From CAXXXW01 sp963665555 (GTDB lineage Bacteria > Pseudomonadota > Alphaproteobacteria > Thalassobaculales > Thalassobaculaceae), in contig OY762308.1 in assembly GCA_963665555.2 (NCBI GenBank), positions 3,162,001-3,226,000 of the forward strand: DNA of 64,000 bases, written 5' to 3'. The notes below the pieces were generated by a model that was given only the letters and a program-made list of their open reading frames with translations, was not told where the DNA came from and did no database searches. This document shows, piece after piece, positions 44,705-53,179 of this stretch (position 1 is the stretch's first letter; each line of letters starts with the position of its first letter). Position numbers and translations under genes: made by a program.

Positions 44705-46996
44705 ATGGCGGCCCCGCGCGCGACAGGCGACGCGCCCGCCGGCGGGATCGGCCGCGCGCTCGCGTACTGGGCGCCGCCGGCCGGCCTTGTCGCGATCTGG
44801 GCGGCGCATCTGTATTACTCGGTGGCCTACCGGCCCGACATCCTGTTCGAGGACGACTGGGCCGCGTTCGGGATTCCGGGATACTCGCGGTCCTTCGCGC
44901 TCGCCAACGTTTTCGGCACGCAGAACGACACCGTCGCCGCCTACCAGAACGCCTTGCAGTACCTGATGCTGGTGGCGACGGACCTGCATTTTCCGACCTA
45001 TGTCGCGGTGCAGAACCTCTTCCTGCTGGCCTTCGTGCTGGCGGCGTGGCGGCTGCTGTCGTCGATGGATTTCGGCTTCGGCGGCTGGAGATGGGCCGGC
45101 TCCGTCCTCGCGGCCCTGTTGCTGGTTCCGGCGTTCACGGGGACCTGGCATTTCCTCGGCACGGCGATGGGCTTCAACCACCAGATGCCGATGGTCTTCC
45201 TGGTGCTGGCGGTGTCGGCGTCGCGGACGGCGCGGCTCGGACCGCTCCGCCAGCCCCTTGCCGCCTGCCTGCTGTTCCTGTCGGGCGCGGCCTACCTGTC
45301 GGGGTGGATGTACCTGCTCGCCGCGACCCTGGCGCTGGCGCTCGTCCGCGTGCTCGCCCCGCCGGGACCGGGGGAGCCGCGCCGCCCGGCGGGGCTTCCG
45401 GGCGGATGGGCGGTCGCCTGCGCGTGGATCGCGCTGCTGGCGGTCTCGGCCCTGTCGATTTGGCTCTCCCACCGCCCCTACCTGCCGCAACTGCTGCCGG
45501 GCGAGGGCGTCGCCCACGCCAAGCCGCCGCCGCTGTGGCCCTGGGACGGCCGCTTCTGGCTCTTCTACCTCGCGACCGTCGCCCGGGGATGGGGCCTGCC
45601 CGCCGGGCCCGGCTGGGGCGGCGCGGCATTGCTGGCGACGGTCGCGCCGCTGCTGGCGCTGGCGTTCCGGCCGCGGCGCGGGAGCGGGCGGGACGCGGCG
45701 GACGCCTTCGCGCTTGCCGCGCCGGTCCTCGGCGCGCTGTTCGCGCTGGCGATGATTACGGCCGGGCGCGGCCTCCTCGCCGGCGCCGATCCCGCGGCCG
45801 TGGCGGCCTATGCGCGCGGCCATCCGAAGTACCTGTTGCATATGACCTTCGCCCTGCCCTTCGTCGCGGCCGCCTGGTTCCGGGTCGCGGCGGCGGTTCC
45901 CGGTTTGCGCGGCGGGCGGCTGGGCGCGGCGGCGGCGGCCATCGCCGCCGTCCATCTCGCGGGGTTCGCCCTCGGGGCCGACGGGCGGCTGGCGGACCGC
46001 CTCGACTTCCGCGCGATCTACGGGCGCGGGGAGGCGGTCGTGCGCGACGGCGGACTCTGCATCGAGAACGCCGTCCGGCTCGCGCGGGCGACGGACGCGC
46101 GCGTTCGCGTTCCCTGTCCCGGCGTGTGGAAGCGCGACCTGCGCCGGTACATAGCGGCGGCGGAGCGCGCCGGCGTTCCGTCGATCGCCGGCATCCCGGA
46201 CCGGCCGCCGCTTTCGGCCGAAAGCGTCCGCGCCGCCATCGCCGCCGCCGAGGCCGCCGGCGCGCCGTCCGGAGGGCGGGTCGACGCCGTCGAGCCGGAG
46301 CGCGCGGCCGGGCGCGCCGCCGCCGGCCTCCCGCCCGAACCCGCGCCCGCCCTGCGGATCGCCGGACGGACGGCGATGCTGGCGGACGGGCGGTATCCGG
46401 ACTGGATCGCGGTCTCCGTGCCCGGCCGCCCGCCCTGGCTCGCGCGAGTCACCGGCGGGAGCGGCGCGAACCCGCGGGCCGGGCCGGCCGGCTCCTTCGA
46501 CGCGACGGTCCCCGCCGGGGAGCGGCCGTCGCCCGCCGGCGTGCGCGCCTGGGCGCTCGACGCCGGGCCGGGCGGCGAGGTCGCGGCCGCCTTCCCCCTG
46601 CTCCCGCCGCTGTTCGCGCTGCCCGACGCCCCGCCGGCGGCCGCGCCTCCCGGCGGCTGGATCGAGCGGGCGGTCTGGGCGCCCGGGCGCCGGACGCTCG
46701 AAGTCTCGGGCTGGGCGATGGCGGACGGGGGCGACGACGGGCGGCGGATAAGCGTTTACGCGCCCGGCGCCGTGTCCGTCGCGCGCGTCGAGGAGCGGGA
46801 GCGGCCCGATGTGGTCGCGGCGCATGGGGGCGACGCGCGGCTGCTGCGCTCCGGTTTCACGGTCGTCCTGAGGTTCCCCCGGAGCGCCCCGGAGCCGCCC
46901 TGCGTCCGCGTCTTCTCGCGGGACAGGGCGTTCGGCCGGCGCGCGTTGCGCGGCCCGCCGGACCGGGACCCGGCGGCCTGCCCGCCGGCCCGGTAG
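44705..46996 (+). CDS. Polytopic membrane protein, GT-C glycosyltransferase-like, tandem paralogue
   Basis: This 763-residue protein is a paralogue of the gene just upstream, with long collinear similarity. Shared blocks include AIWAAHLYYSV, FGTQNDTVAAYQN, GFNHQMPMV, SGAAYLSGWMYLLA and LWPWDGRFW. About ten membrane segments occupy residues 15-430, with VLFEDDWAAF-type acidic residues in the first loop. A soluble region follows and ends in a module with VSGWAMADGGDDGRR and RPDVVAAHGGDARLL. ATG 44705 has GGGGGAG seven bases upstream. With the DPM1-like enzyme nearby it may transfer sugars from undecaprenyl phosphate. That role is inference; the family is not one I can name with certainty. Confidence 0.75.
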   Translation: MAAPRATGDAPAGGIGRALAYWAPPAGLVAIWAAHLYYSVAYRPDILFEDDWAAFGIPGYSRSFALANVFGTQNDTVAAYQNALQYLMLVATDLHFPTYVAVQNLFLLAFVLAAWRLLSSMDFGFGGWRWAGSVLAALLLVPAFTGTWHFLGTAMGFNHQMPMVFLVLAVSASRTARLGPLRQPLAACLLFLSGAAYLSGWMYLLAATLALALVRVLAPPGPGEPRRPAGLPGGWAVACAWIALLAVSALSIWLSHRPYLPQLLPGEGVAHAKPPPLWPWDGRFWLFYLATVARGWGLPAGPGWGGAALLATVAPLLALAFRPRRGSGRDAADAFALAAPVLGALFALAMITAGRGLLAGADPAAVAAYARGHPKYLLHMTFALPFVAAAWFRVAAAVPGLRGGRLGAAAAAIAAVHLAGFALGADGRLADRLDFRAIYGRGEAVVRDGGLCIENAVRLARATDARVRVPCPGVWKRDLRRYIAAAERAGVPSIAGIPDRPPLSAESVRAAIAAAEAAGAPSGGRVDAVEPERAAGRAAAGLPPEPAPALRIAGRTAMLADGRYPDWIAVSVPGRPPWLARVTGGSGANPRAGPAGSFDATVPAGERPSPAGVRAWALDAGPGGEVAAAFPLLPPLFALPDAPPAAAPPGGWIERAVWAPGRRTLEVSGWAMADGGDDGRRISVYAPGAVSVARVEERERPDVVAAHGGDARLLRSGFTVVLRFPRSAPEPPCVRVFSRDRAFGRRALRGPPDRDPAACPPAR

Positions 46997-47012
46997 CCGG
47001 CGCCCGGCCCCG

Positions 47013-48689
47013 CTACCCGAACCGGCCCGGATCGACCGCCACGCTCAACAGGTTGGGGCCGGCGGTGTTGGCGAAGGCGGCGTCGAGGGCCGGGCGCAGC
47101 TCCCCGTGCCGCTCGACCCGCGCCGCCGGCACGCCGAGCGACCGCGCTAGGCCGACGAAATCCACCCCCGGCTCCTTGAAGTCCATGCCGATGAAGGTGT
47201 CGTTGCCGTGGAACTCGTACAGCCGCTCCTTGATGATCCGGTAGCCGCCGTTGTCGCAGATCACGTAGTTGACCGGCAGCTTCCGGTTCGCCGCCGTCCA
47301 CAGCGCCTGGATCGAGTACATCGAACTGCCGTCGCCGACGATGGCGAGCACCGGGCGGTCCGGGTAGGCCGCCTGCACGCCGCAGGCCGCCGGCACGCCC
47401 CAGCCGATGCCGCCGCTCGCCATGCCGACCAGCGAGACCGGGTCGCGGTAGGGCAGCAGCGCCGTCAGCGCGCGCGTGCCGAGGATGCCCTCGTCCACCA
47501 CGATCGTGTCGCGCGGCATGGCGTCGATCGCCGTCTTCACCATCCAGGAGGGGTCGATGGCGCCGCCCTTCGCCGCCTCGGCCTCCAGCCTTTCGGCCAG
47601 CGCGGCCCGCCTGGCCGACCAGTTGCGGTCCGCGAGGCCGGCCAGCGCCGCCTCGGCCCGCGCCGCCCGCGCCGCGCCGCCCTTGCGCGCCAGCAGGGGC
47701 GCCAGCGCCTTCAGGGTTTCCTTCACGTCGGCGCGCACGGCGAGTTCGGCCGGGAAGTTCTTGCCCATCTCCCAGTCGCGCTGGCCGATCTGGACCACCG
47801 GCATCCCTTCGGGCAGCGGCTCCACCGGCGCCCAGACCGACATCCTGAGCACATCGGCGCCGAGCACGACCAGCAGGTCGTGCGGGGCCAGCGTGTCGCG
47901 CACCTGGCGCTGGTCGCGGGTGAGCGCGCCCATGAAGGCCGGATGCTCGGAAAGGAAATGCGCGCCGTAGGGCACAGTCTGCTGCCAGACCGGCGCGCCG
48001 AGGACGGTGGCGAATTCCGCCGCCTCGTCCAGCGCGCGGTCCGCCGCCAGTTCGTGGCCGGCCACGACGACCGGGTTGCGCGCGGCGAGGATGCGGTCGG
48101 CCAGCCGCTCCAGCACGGAATCGGCCGGGCGCGCGCGGGTCTCGACCCGCGTCGGCGCGCCCATCTCGATCGCCGCCTCGCGGTTCAGGATGTCGCCGGG
48201 CAGCGAGATAAACACCGGCCCCATGGGCGGCGTCGTCGCGATCTTGGCGGCGCGGCGCACGATGCGCGGCAGGTCCTCCAGCCGGTGGACCTCGACGGCC
48301 CATTTCACCAGCGGTTCGGCGATCGGGACCAGCGGGTCGTAGAGCAGCGGCTCGGTCAGGCCGTGGCCCAGCTCCTGCTGGCCGGCGGTGACGACGATCG
48401 GCGTGTTGGCGAACTTGGCGGCGTAGATCGCGCCCATGGCGTTGCCCAGCCCCGGCGCCACGTGCACGTTGCAGGCCGACAGCCGGCCCGAGGCGCGCGA
48501 ATACCCCTCGGCCATGTAGACCACCAGCGATTCCTGCATCGCCATCGTGTAGTCCATGTCCGGGTGCTCGGTGAGCGCGTCCATGATCGGCAGTTCGGTG
48601 GTGCCGGGATTGCCGAACATGTGGGTCACGCCCTCGTCCTTCAGCAGGGCGATAAAGGCGGACCGGCCGGTGATCGTGTTGACGCTCAT
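47013..48689 (-). CDS. Thiamine diphosphate-dependent decarboxylase, benzoylformate decarboxylase-like
   Basis: This 558-residue ThDP enzyme has the N-terminal pyrimidine domain with FGNPGTTELPIMDAL and catalytic Glu53 in QESLVVYMAEGYSR. A histidine sits in NVHVAPGLGNAMG, where benzoylformate decarboxylase keeps an active-site histidine. The pyrophosphate-binding block is GDGSSMYSIQALWTAANRKL followed by VICDNGGYRII. It should decarboxylate a 2-oxo acid, possibly aromatic. Acetolactate synthase is less likely given the GNPGTTELP motif. It is oriented toward the end of the glycan locus. Confidence 0.88.
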   Translation of the reverse strand: MSVNTITGRSAFIALLKDEGVTHMFGNPGTTELPIMDALTEHPDMDYTMAMQESLVVYMAEGYSRASGRLSACNVHVAPGLGNAMGAIYAAKFANTPIVVTAGQQELGHGLTEPLLYDPLVPIAEPLVKWAVEVHRLEDLPRIVRRAAKIATTPPMGPVFISLPGDILNREAAIEMGAPTRVETRARPADSVLERLADRILAARNPVVVAGHELAADRALDEAAEFATVLGAPVWQQTVPYGAHFLSEHPAFMGALTRDQRQVRDTLAPHDLLVVLGADVLRMSVWAPVEPLPEGMPVVQIGQRDWEMGKNFPAELAVRADVKETLKALAPLLARKGGAARAARAEAALAGLADRNWSARRAALAERLEAEAAKGGAIDPSWMVKTAIDAMPRDTIVVDEGILGTRALTALLPYRDPVSLVGMASGGIGWGVPAACGVQAAYPDRPVLAIVGDGSSMYSIQALWTAANRKLPVNYVICDNGGYRIIKERLYEFHGNDTFIGMDFKEPGVDFVGLARSLGVPAARVERHGELRPALDAAFANTAGPNLLSVAVDPGRFG

Positions 48690-48812
48690 GGAACGGCTCT
48701 CCGGGGAGGGGTTGGGGACGCGCGCGACGATAGCGCCCCCGGCGCGCCCGCATAAGGGGCCGCGCGCCCCGGCCCGCCATTCATCGGAGAGGGGATCGGC
48801 GGGGAGCGGGGA

Positions 48813-50012
48813 TTATCCCCGCCGCCACTGCGCGGTTTCGAGCCAAGTCTCGACATCCCTGTCGAGGTCCATCGCCACGCCCCCGCGAACCGCCAGCCGC
48901 GCGATGCGGCCCAGGTACTCGATGCGTTGTTCGTTGCTCATGTGGGTTCGCAAGAAGTACGCGCCGTCCCGGTCGACCTGGACGCTGCCCCTCCTCTCGT
49001 CGTTTCGATCCATGAGGCCGTTACGGCACAGCGTTTCGTAAAAGTCGCTGGTTCCGGCGTCGTGCTGGCTGGCGAGCCATCCAACGATTTCGATCGCCGT
49101 CTCGCGTCCGCTCGGACAGATCTTCCAGACCGGCGCCCCTTTCGGGCGCCATGCCCGGGGAAGTTTCGACGGATCGAGTTCGACCGGCCCGTTTGCCGTC
49201 TCGAAAGTCCTCGTGTTCCCTTGGGCGGGAACTTCTTGGGCGGCGGGCACTTCCGATTCCCTGGCGGCGGGCGGTTCGATCTCCGCGTCCACGCTTCGCA
49301 GCCGCTCGATGGAGCGGTTCAGGATTTCCTGCTGGCTCTGCCGCATCGCGCGCAGCCAGACGCGCCGCGCGCGTTCCCGCGAGTTTTCCGTGGAGCGCCA
49401 GCCGGCCTGGTTCAGAAGCAGGGAGAGGAAGTTGTCCGGCGGATCGACACTCGCCCGGTCGAACCAGGCCTTGAACACGCTTTGCAGCCGCTCTTCCTCG
49501 GCGATGCGCGCCAGATCGCCTTGCTCCGAATGCCGCGGGTCGATTCGCGAGAGCCACTCCAGCTCCCTGTCCCCCGGCTCCAGCGCGTTGTGCGTCAGGA
49601 AGGGCGGACCGTCCACCGCGGCCGCTCCCGATTTGGGCTTCTCGTACCACTGGTAGATCACGCCGTTCGTGTACAGCATGAAGTCCGCGTCCCCGGCCAG
49701 CGCGTAACGCGCGAGTTGCGCCGGCAACGGGCCGTCGAGGGTCCGGGTCGCGGTCTTGGCCTCGATAAGCAGCCAGGGCCGGCCGTCGCGCAGGATCGCG
49801 TAATCGACCTTTTCGCGCCCTCCCCCGATGTCGGCGGAGTACTCCAGCTGGACTTGTCGCGGGTCCCGGACCTCGTAGCCGAGCAATTCCAGATACGGGT
49901 TGACCAGCGTGGTCTTCGTCTGCTCCTCGTTGCGGCAGAACTCCACCAGAGGGCGCGCTCGCGCGGCGTAGGCCTCCAGCTTTTCCTTCAGTTCCTTGAG
50001 ATTGGCCGGCAT
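48813..50012 (-). CDS. Stand-alone HsdR N-terminal-type PD-(D/E)xK nuclease
   Basis: This 399-residue protein begins with the type I restriction R-subunit N-terminal fold: EEQTKTTLVNPYLELLGYEV, then Asp70 in EKVDYAIL, then Glu84-x-Lys86 in WLLIEAKTA. These form a complete PD-(D/E)xK site. QLARYALAGDADFMLYTNGVIYQWY follows, as in HsdR_N proteins. The rest is a charged helical region and a C-terminal domain (VWKICPSGRETAIEIVGWLA) without helicase motifs. No modification or specificity subunit is adjacent. It may be a defence nuclease or a regulator with a nuclease fold. It lies between two enzyme genes of the same strand. Confidence 0.8.
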   Translation of the reverse strand: MPANLKELKEKLEAYAARARPLVEFCRNEEQTKTTLVNPYLELLGYEVRDPRQVQLEYSADIGGGREKVDYAILRDGRPWLLIEAKTATRTLDGPLPAQLARYALAGDADFMLYTNGVIYQWYEKPKSGAAAVDGPPFLTHNALEPGDRELEWLSRIDPRHSEQGDLARIAEEERLQSVFKAWFDRASVDPPDNFLSLLLNQAGWRSTENSRERARRVWLRAMRQSQQEILNRSIERLRSVDAEIEPPAARESEVPAAQEVPAQGNTRTFETANGPVELDPSKLPRAWRPKGAPVWKICPSGRETAIEIVGWLASQHDAGTSDFYETLCRNGLMDRNDERRGSVQVDRDGAYFLRTHMSNEQRIEYLGRIARLAVRGGVAMDLDRDVETWLETAQWRRG

Positions 50013-50065
50013 GTCTCCCCCTCCCTCGATCCGGCCCGGGGCCGCAACCCCGCGCCCGCGCCCCG

Positions 50066-51088
50066 CTACCGCCCCAGCTTGCGCTGGAAGCCGGGGCGGT
50101 TGGCGACTTCGGGGTTGACGAGGTTCTCCGGCGCCTCGCCGCCGCGCACGGCGAGGATGGCGCGCGCGTTCACCTCGCCCATCGTGCGGAACATGCTGTC
50201 GGAGAAGCCGACGGCGTGGGGCGCGCAGATCACATTGTTCAGCTTCAGGATCGGGTCGTCGGCCGGGGCCGGCTCCGGGTCGAACACATCGAGCGCCGCG
50301 CCGGCCAGCCGCCCTTCGACCAGCGCCGCGTAAAGCGCCGCCTGGTCCACCACCGGCCCGCGCGAGGTGTTCACGATATAGGCCGTCGGCTTCATTTTCG
50401 CGATCCCCCCGGCCGAGCCGAGGCCGCGCGTCTCCTCGTTCAACATGCAGTTGAAGGAGAGGAAATCGGCCTCGCGGAACGCCGTGTCGAGGTCCACGGG
50501 TTCGACGCCGAGATCGCGCGCGACGGCGGGATCGACATAGGGGTCGCACGCGACGATCCGCATGTCGAAGGGCCGGATGAGGCGGACGACCTCGCGCCCG
50601 ATATTGCCGAGGCCGACGATGGCCAGCGTCTTGCCGGCCAGCCCGACCCCGAAACAGTCCATCCGCGCCCCCCAGCCGAGCGGGCCGACGCGGGCGATCC
50701 GGTCCTTCTCGACCAGCCGGTGGGCCAGCGCCAGGATCATCGCCACCACCGAACTCGCCATCGGCCGGCGCACCCCATCGGGCGTGATGGTGAGCGCGAC
50801 GTCGTTTTCGGTGCAGGCCGGCACGTCGATCCGGTCGTAGCCGACGCCCATGCGGCAGATCAGCTTGAGCCGCCCGTCGCCGCCGAAGCTCGCCGCGCCC
50901 GCGCCCTCGCCCATCAGCACGACGGCGTCGCAGCCCTCCGCCCCGGCCGGGGAGAGCACATCCTCCGGCGCCATCTCGAAGACCTCGACCCCGGCGTCGG
51001 CGAGGCCGGACCAGTCGCAACTCGGAAAGGCGGGCTTGCCGTCGGCCCGGGTAAAGGCGGCGCTGAGGCCGACGCGGAAGGCGGTCAT
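50066..51088 (-). CDS. D-isomer specific 2-hydroxyacid dehydrogenase family protein
   Basis: This 340-residue NAD-dependent dehydrogenase has ICRMGVGYDRIDVPACTEND and the Rossmann motif AIVGLGNIGREVVRLIRPF. Catalytic Arg lies in NTSRGPVVDQAAL, Glu in the DVFDPEPAP block and His in ICAPHAVGFSDSM. It is distinct from the GyaR-like enzyme at 31764 and closer to phosphoglycerate-dehydrogenase-type enzymes without a regulatory domain. The substrate is unknown. Confidence 0.9.
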   Translation of the reverse strand: MTAFRVGLSAAFTRADGKPAFPSCDWSGLADAGVEVFEMAPEDVLSPAGAEGCDAVVLMGEGAGAASFGGDGRLKLICRMGVGYDRIDVPACTENDVALTITPDGVRRPMASSVVAMILALAHRLVEKDRIARVGPLGWGARMDCFGVGLAGKTLAIVGLGNIGREVVRLIRPFDMRIVACDPYVDPAVARDLGVEPVDLDTAFREADFLSFNCMLNEETRGLGSAGGIAKMKPTAYIVNTSRGPVVDQAALYAALVEGRLAGAALDVFDPEPAPADDPILKLNNVICAPHAVGFSDSMFRTMGEVNARAILAVRGGEAPENLVNPEVANRPGFQRKLGR

Positions 51089-51131
51089 GGGCGGGTCTCC
51101 AGGAGAAGGTCGATGCGGTGGGCGGCGCCGG

Positions 51132-51392
51132 TCAGGCGAGGCCGAACATGCGGGCGGCCATGGCAAGGACCATGGCGCCGAGGAAACCGAGAGCGAGCCG
51201 GTTCTCGGTCCGAGAGGCCGCGATATCGGCTTTCAACGCGCGGATGTCGTCTTTCGTGGCAAGTTGGTCGCGGTCCGCCACGGCCGCCGCCCGCAAGGCC
51301 TCGGCATGGGCCTCGGCCTGGCGACGATCGACTCCCGCCGCCTCCAGGTCGCGGGCGGCTTTCAGGGGATCGAAGGTCGTGGCGGTCGGCAT
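51132..51392 (-). CDS. Small coiled-coil membrane-anchored protein (DUF1640-like)
   Basis: This 86-residue protein starts with TFDPLKAARDLEAAGVDRRQAEAHAEALR, the pattern of DUF1640 proteins related to mitochondrial CCDC90. It then has a short coiled coil (TKDDIRALKADIA) and ends in one membrane helix (LALGFLGAMVLAMAARMFGL). The function is unknown. It lies 33 bases after gluQ on the same strand. Confidence 0.75.
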   Translation of the reverse strand: MPTATTFDPLKAARDLEAAGVDRRQAEAHAEALRAAAVADRDQLATKDDIRALKADIAASRTENRLALGFLGAMVLAMAARMFGLA

Positions 51393-51425
51393 GGCGGCTC
51401 CTCCGGCGCGGCGCGGACCTCGAGT

Positions 51426-52280
51426 CTACCGCCCGGCGCCGCCGAAGCCAACCATGGCGCGGACCTCCTCCGGGGTCCGGCCGGCCTCGCGGAGCGCGCG
51501 CAGCGTCGGCGCGCCGTCTCGCTTGGCGTGGCGCCGGCCCGCCGCGTCCGCCAGCAGGCGGTGGTGGCGGTACTCCGGGACCGGCAGGCCGAGCAGCGCC
51601 TGCAACAGGCGGTGCACATGCGTCGCCTCGAACAGGTCGGCGCCGCGCGTCACCAGCGTGACGCCCTGCAGCGCGTCGTCCACGACGACCGCGAGATGGT
51701 AGCTCGCCGGGAAGTCCTTGCGCGCCAGCACCGTGTCGCCGAACGCCTCCGGCGCCGCGCGTTGCTCGCCGGCGTCGAGGTCGCGCCAGGCGAGCGGGCC
51801 GGCGAGGGCGGCCGCGCGCGCCATGCGCAGGCGCAGCGCCACGGGTTCGCCCGCCGCGATCCGGCGCGCGCGCTCCGCCCGGGGCAGCAGCCGGTCGGTG
51901 TCCGCGGGCGCGGCGCCCGGCCCCGGCGGCCCGTGCGGCGCCGACAGCGCGGCCGCCAGCTCCTTGCGCGACAGCACGCAGGGATAGAGCAGGCCCATCC
52001 CGTCGAGCCGGTCGAGCGCGGCCGCGTAGTCCGCCATATGGGCCGACTGGCGGCGGACCGGCTCCGGCCATTCGAGGCCGAGCCAGGCCAGGTCCTCCAG
52101 GATCGCGGCGTCGAACTCCGGGCGGCAGCGGCCGGCGTCGATGTCCTCGATCCGCAGCAGGAAGCGCCCGCCCGCCGCCCGCGCCGCCTCGCGCGCGAAC
52201 AGCGCCGAATAGGCGTGGCCGAGATGGAGCCGCCCGGTCGGGCTGGGCGCGAAGCGCGCGACGACTTCGGTCCGTGTCAT
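51426..52280 (-). CDS. gluQ: Glutamyl-Q tRNA(Asp) synthetase
   Basis: This 284-residue protein is a truncated glutamyl-tRNA synthetase that attaches glutamate to queuosine at position 34 of tRNA(Asp). It has the nucleotide-binding HLGHAYSALFA (HIGH motif), then RIEDIDAGRCRPEF, then FPASYHLAVVVDDALQGVTLVTRGADL. The degenerate KMSKS is AKRDGAPTL. It lacks the anticodon-binding domain. The zinc-site C-x-C seen in many members is only half present (YPCVLSRKEL). It is divergent from the esterase gene. Confidence 0.92.
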   Translation of the reverse strand: MTRTEVVARFAPSPTGRLHLGHAYSALFAREAARAAGGRFLLRIEDIDAGRCRPEFDAAILEDLAWLGLEWPEPVRRQSAHMADYAAALDRLDGMGLLYPCVLSRKELAAALSAPHGPPGPGAAPADTDRLLPRAERARRIAAGEPVALRLRMARAAALAGPLAWRDLDAGEQRAAPEAFGDTVLARKDFPASYHLAVVVDDALQGVTLVTRGADLFEATHVHRLLQALLGLPVPEYRHHRLLADAAGRRHAKRDGAPTLRALREAGRTPEEVRAMVGFGGAGR

Positions 52281-52385
52281 GGCGAACGCATCATGGCGGC
52301 TTGACGGGCGCCGGTCGATCCCGGCATCGTGCGGCCTTCCGCGCCGGCCCGGCGCCCGTTCCCGAACGCCGCCGGAGGCCGCGCC

Positions 52386-53054
52386 ATGATGCAGATCGAC
52401 GGTCCGCGCCGCCCGCCCGCCGATGGCGGGCCGCCGCGCGCGCTGGTGGTGCTGCTGCACGGCTACGGCGCCGACGGGAACGACCTGATCGGCCTCGCGC
52501 CGCAGTGGGCGCGCGCGCTGCCCCACGCCGCCTTCGTCTCGCCGCACGCGCCGTTCCCGTGCGAGATGTCGCCCTTCGGGCGGCAGTGGTTCGCGCTCGC
52601 CGACCGCTCGCCGGCGGCGATGCTGGCCGGGACGCGCATGGCGGCCCAGGTTATCGACGGCTTCCTCGACGACGAACTGGCGCGGACCGGCCTCGGGGCG
52701 GACCGGCTGGCGCTCGCCGGGTTCAGCCAGGGGACGATGATGTCGCTGTTCGTCGGCCCCCGGCGGCGGGAGCGGATCGCCGGGATCCTCGGCTATTCCG
52801 GCCGGCTGGTCGCGCCGGACCTGCTGGCGGCGGAGGTCGAGAGCCGGCCGCCGGTCCTGCTGGTGCACGGCGCGGCGGACGAAATGGTGCCGGCGGCGGC
52901 GCTGGCCGAGGCGGCGGCCGGGCTGGCGGCGGCCGGCGTCGAGGCGGAGACCGAGATGCGCCCGGGCCTCGGCCATTCGATCGACGAGGCCGGGCTGCGC
53001 GCGGGCCTCGACTTCCTGCGCCGCGTCCTCCCCGCCGCCGGGACGGCGGGCTAG
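52386..53054 (+). CDS. Alpha/beta hydrolase, carboxylesterase/phospholipase type
   Basis: This 222-residue protein resembles the YpfH/acyl-protein thioesterase family. It has LLHGYGADGNDLIGLAP, nucleophile Ser in AGFSQGTMMS, Asp in VHGAADEMVP and His in PGLGHSIDE. No signal peptide is present. It should hydrolyse small esters or thioesters in the cytoplasm. ATG 52386 is followed three bases later by a second ATG; either could serve. Confidence 0.9.
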   Translation: MMQIDGPRRPPADGGPPRALVVLLHGYGADGNDLIGLAPQWARALPHAAFVSPHAPFPCEMSPFGRQWFALADRSPAAMLAGTRMAAQVIDGFLDDELARTGLGADRLALAGFSQGTMMSLFVGPRRRERIAGILGYSGRLVAPDLLAAEVESRPPVLLVHGAADEMVPAAALAEAAAGLAAAGVEAETEMRPGLGHSIDEAGLRAGLDFLRRVLPAAGTAG

Positions 53055-53179
53055 GCGTGGCGGGCTAGGCGCCCCGGCCGCGGCGCCCCGTATCCGGCGC
53101 GTCTTGCGCCCGGGCGCGGGTTTTGCTTGACTGCCGCCGTCCGGGGCCGCGCCGCCGGCCGCGAAAGAGGGGGGAAGCC

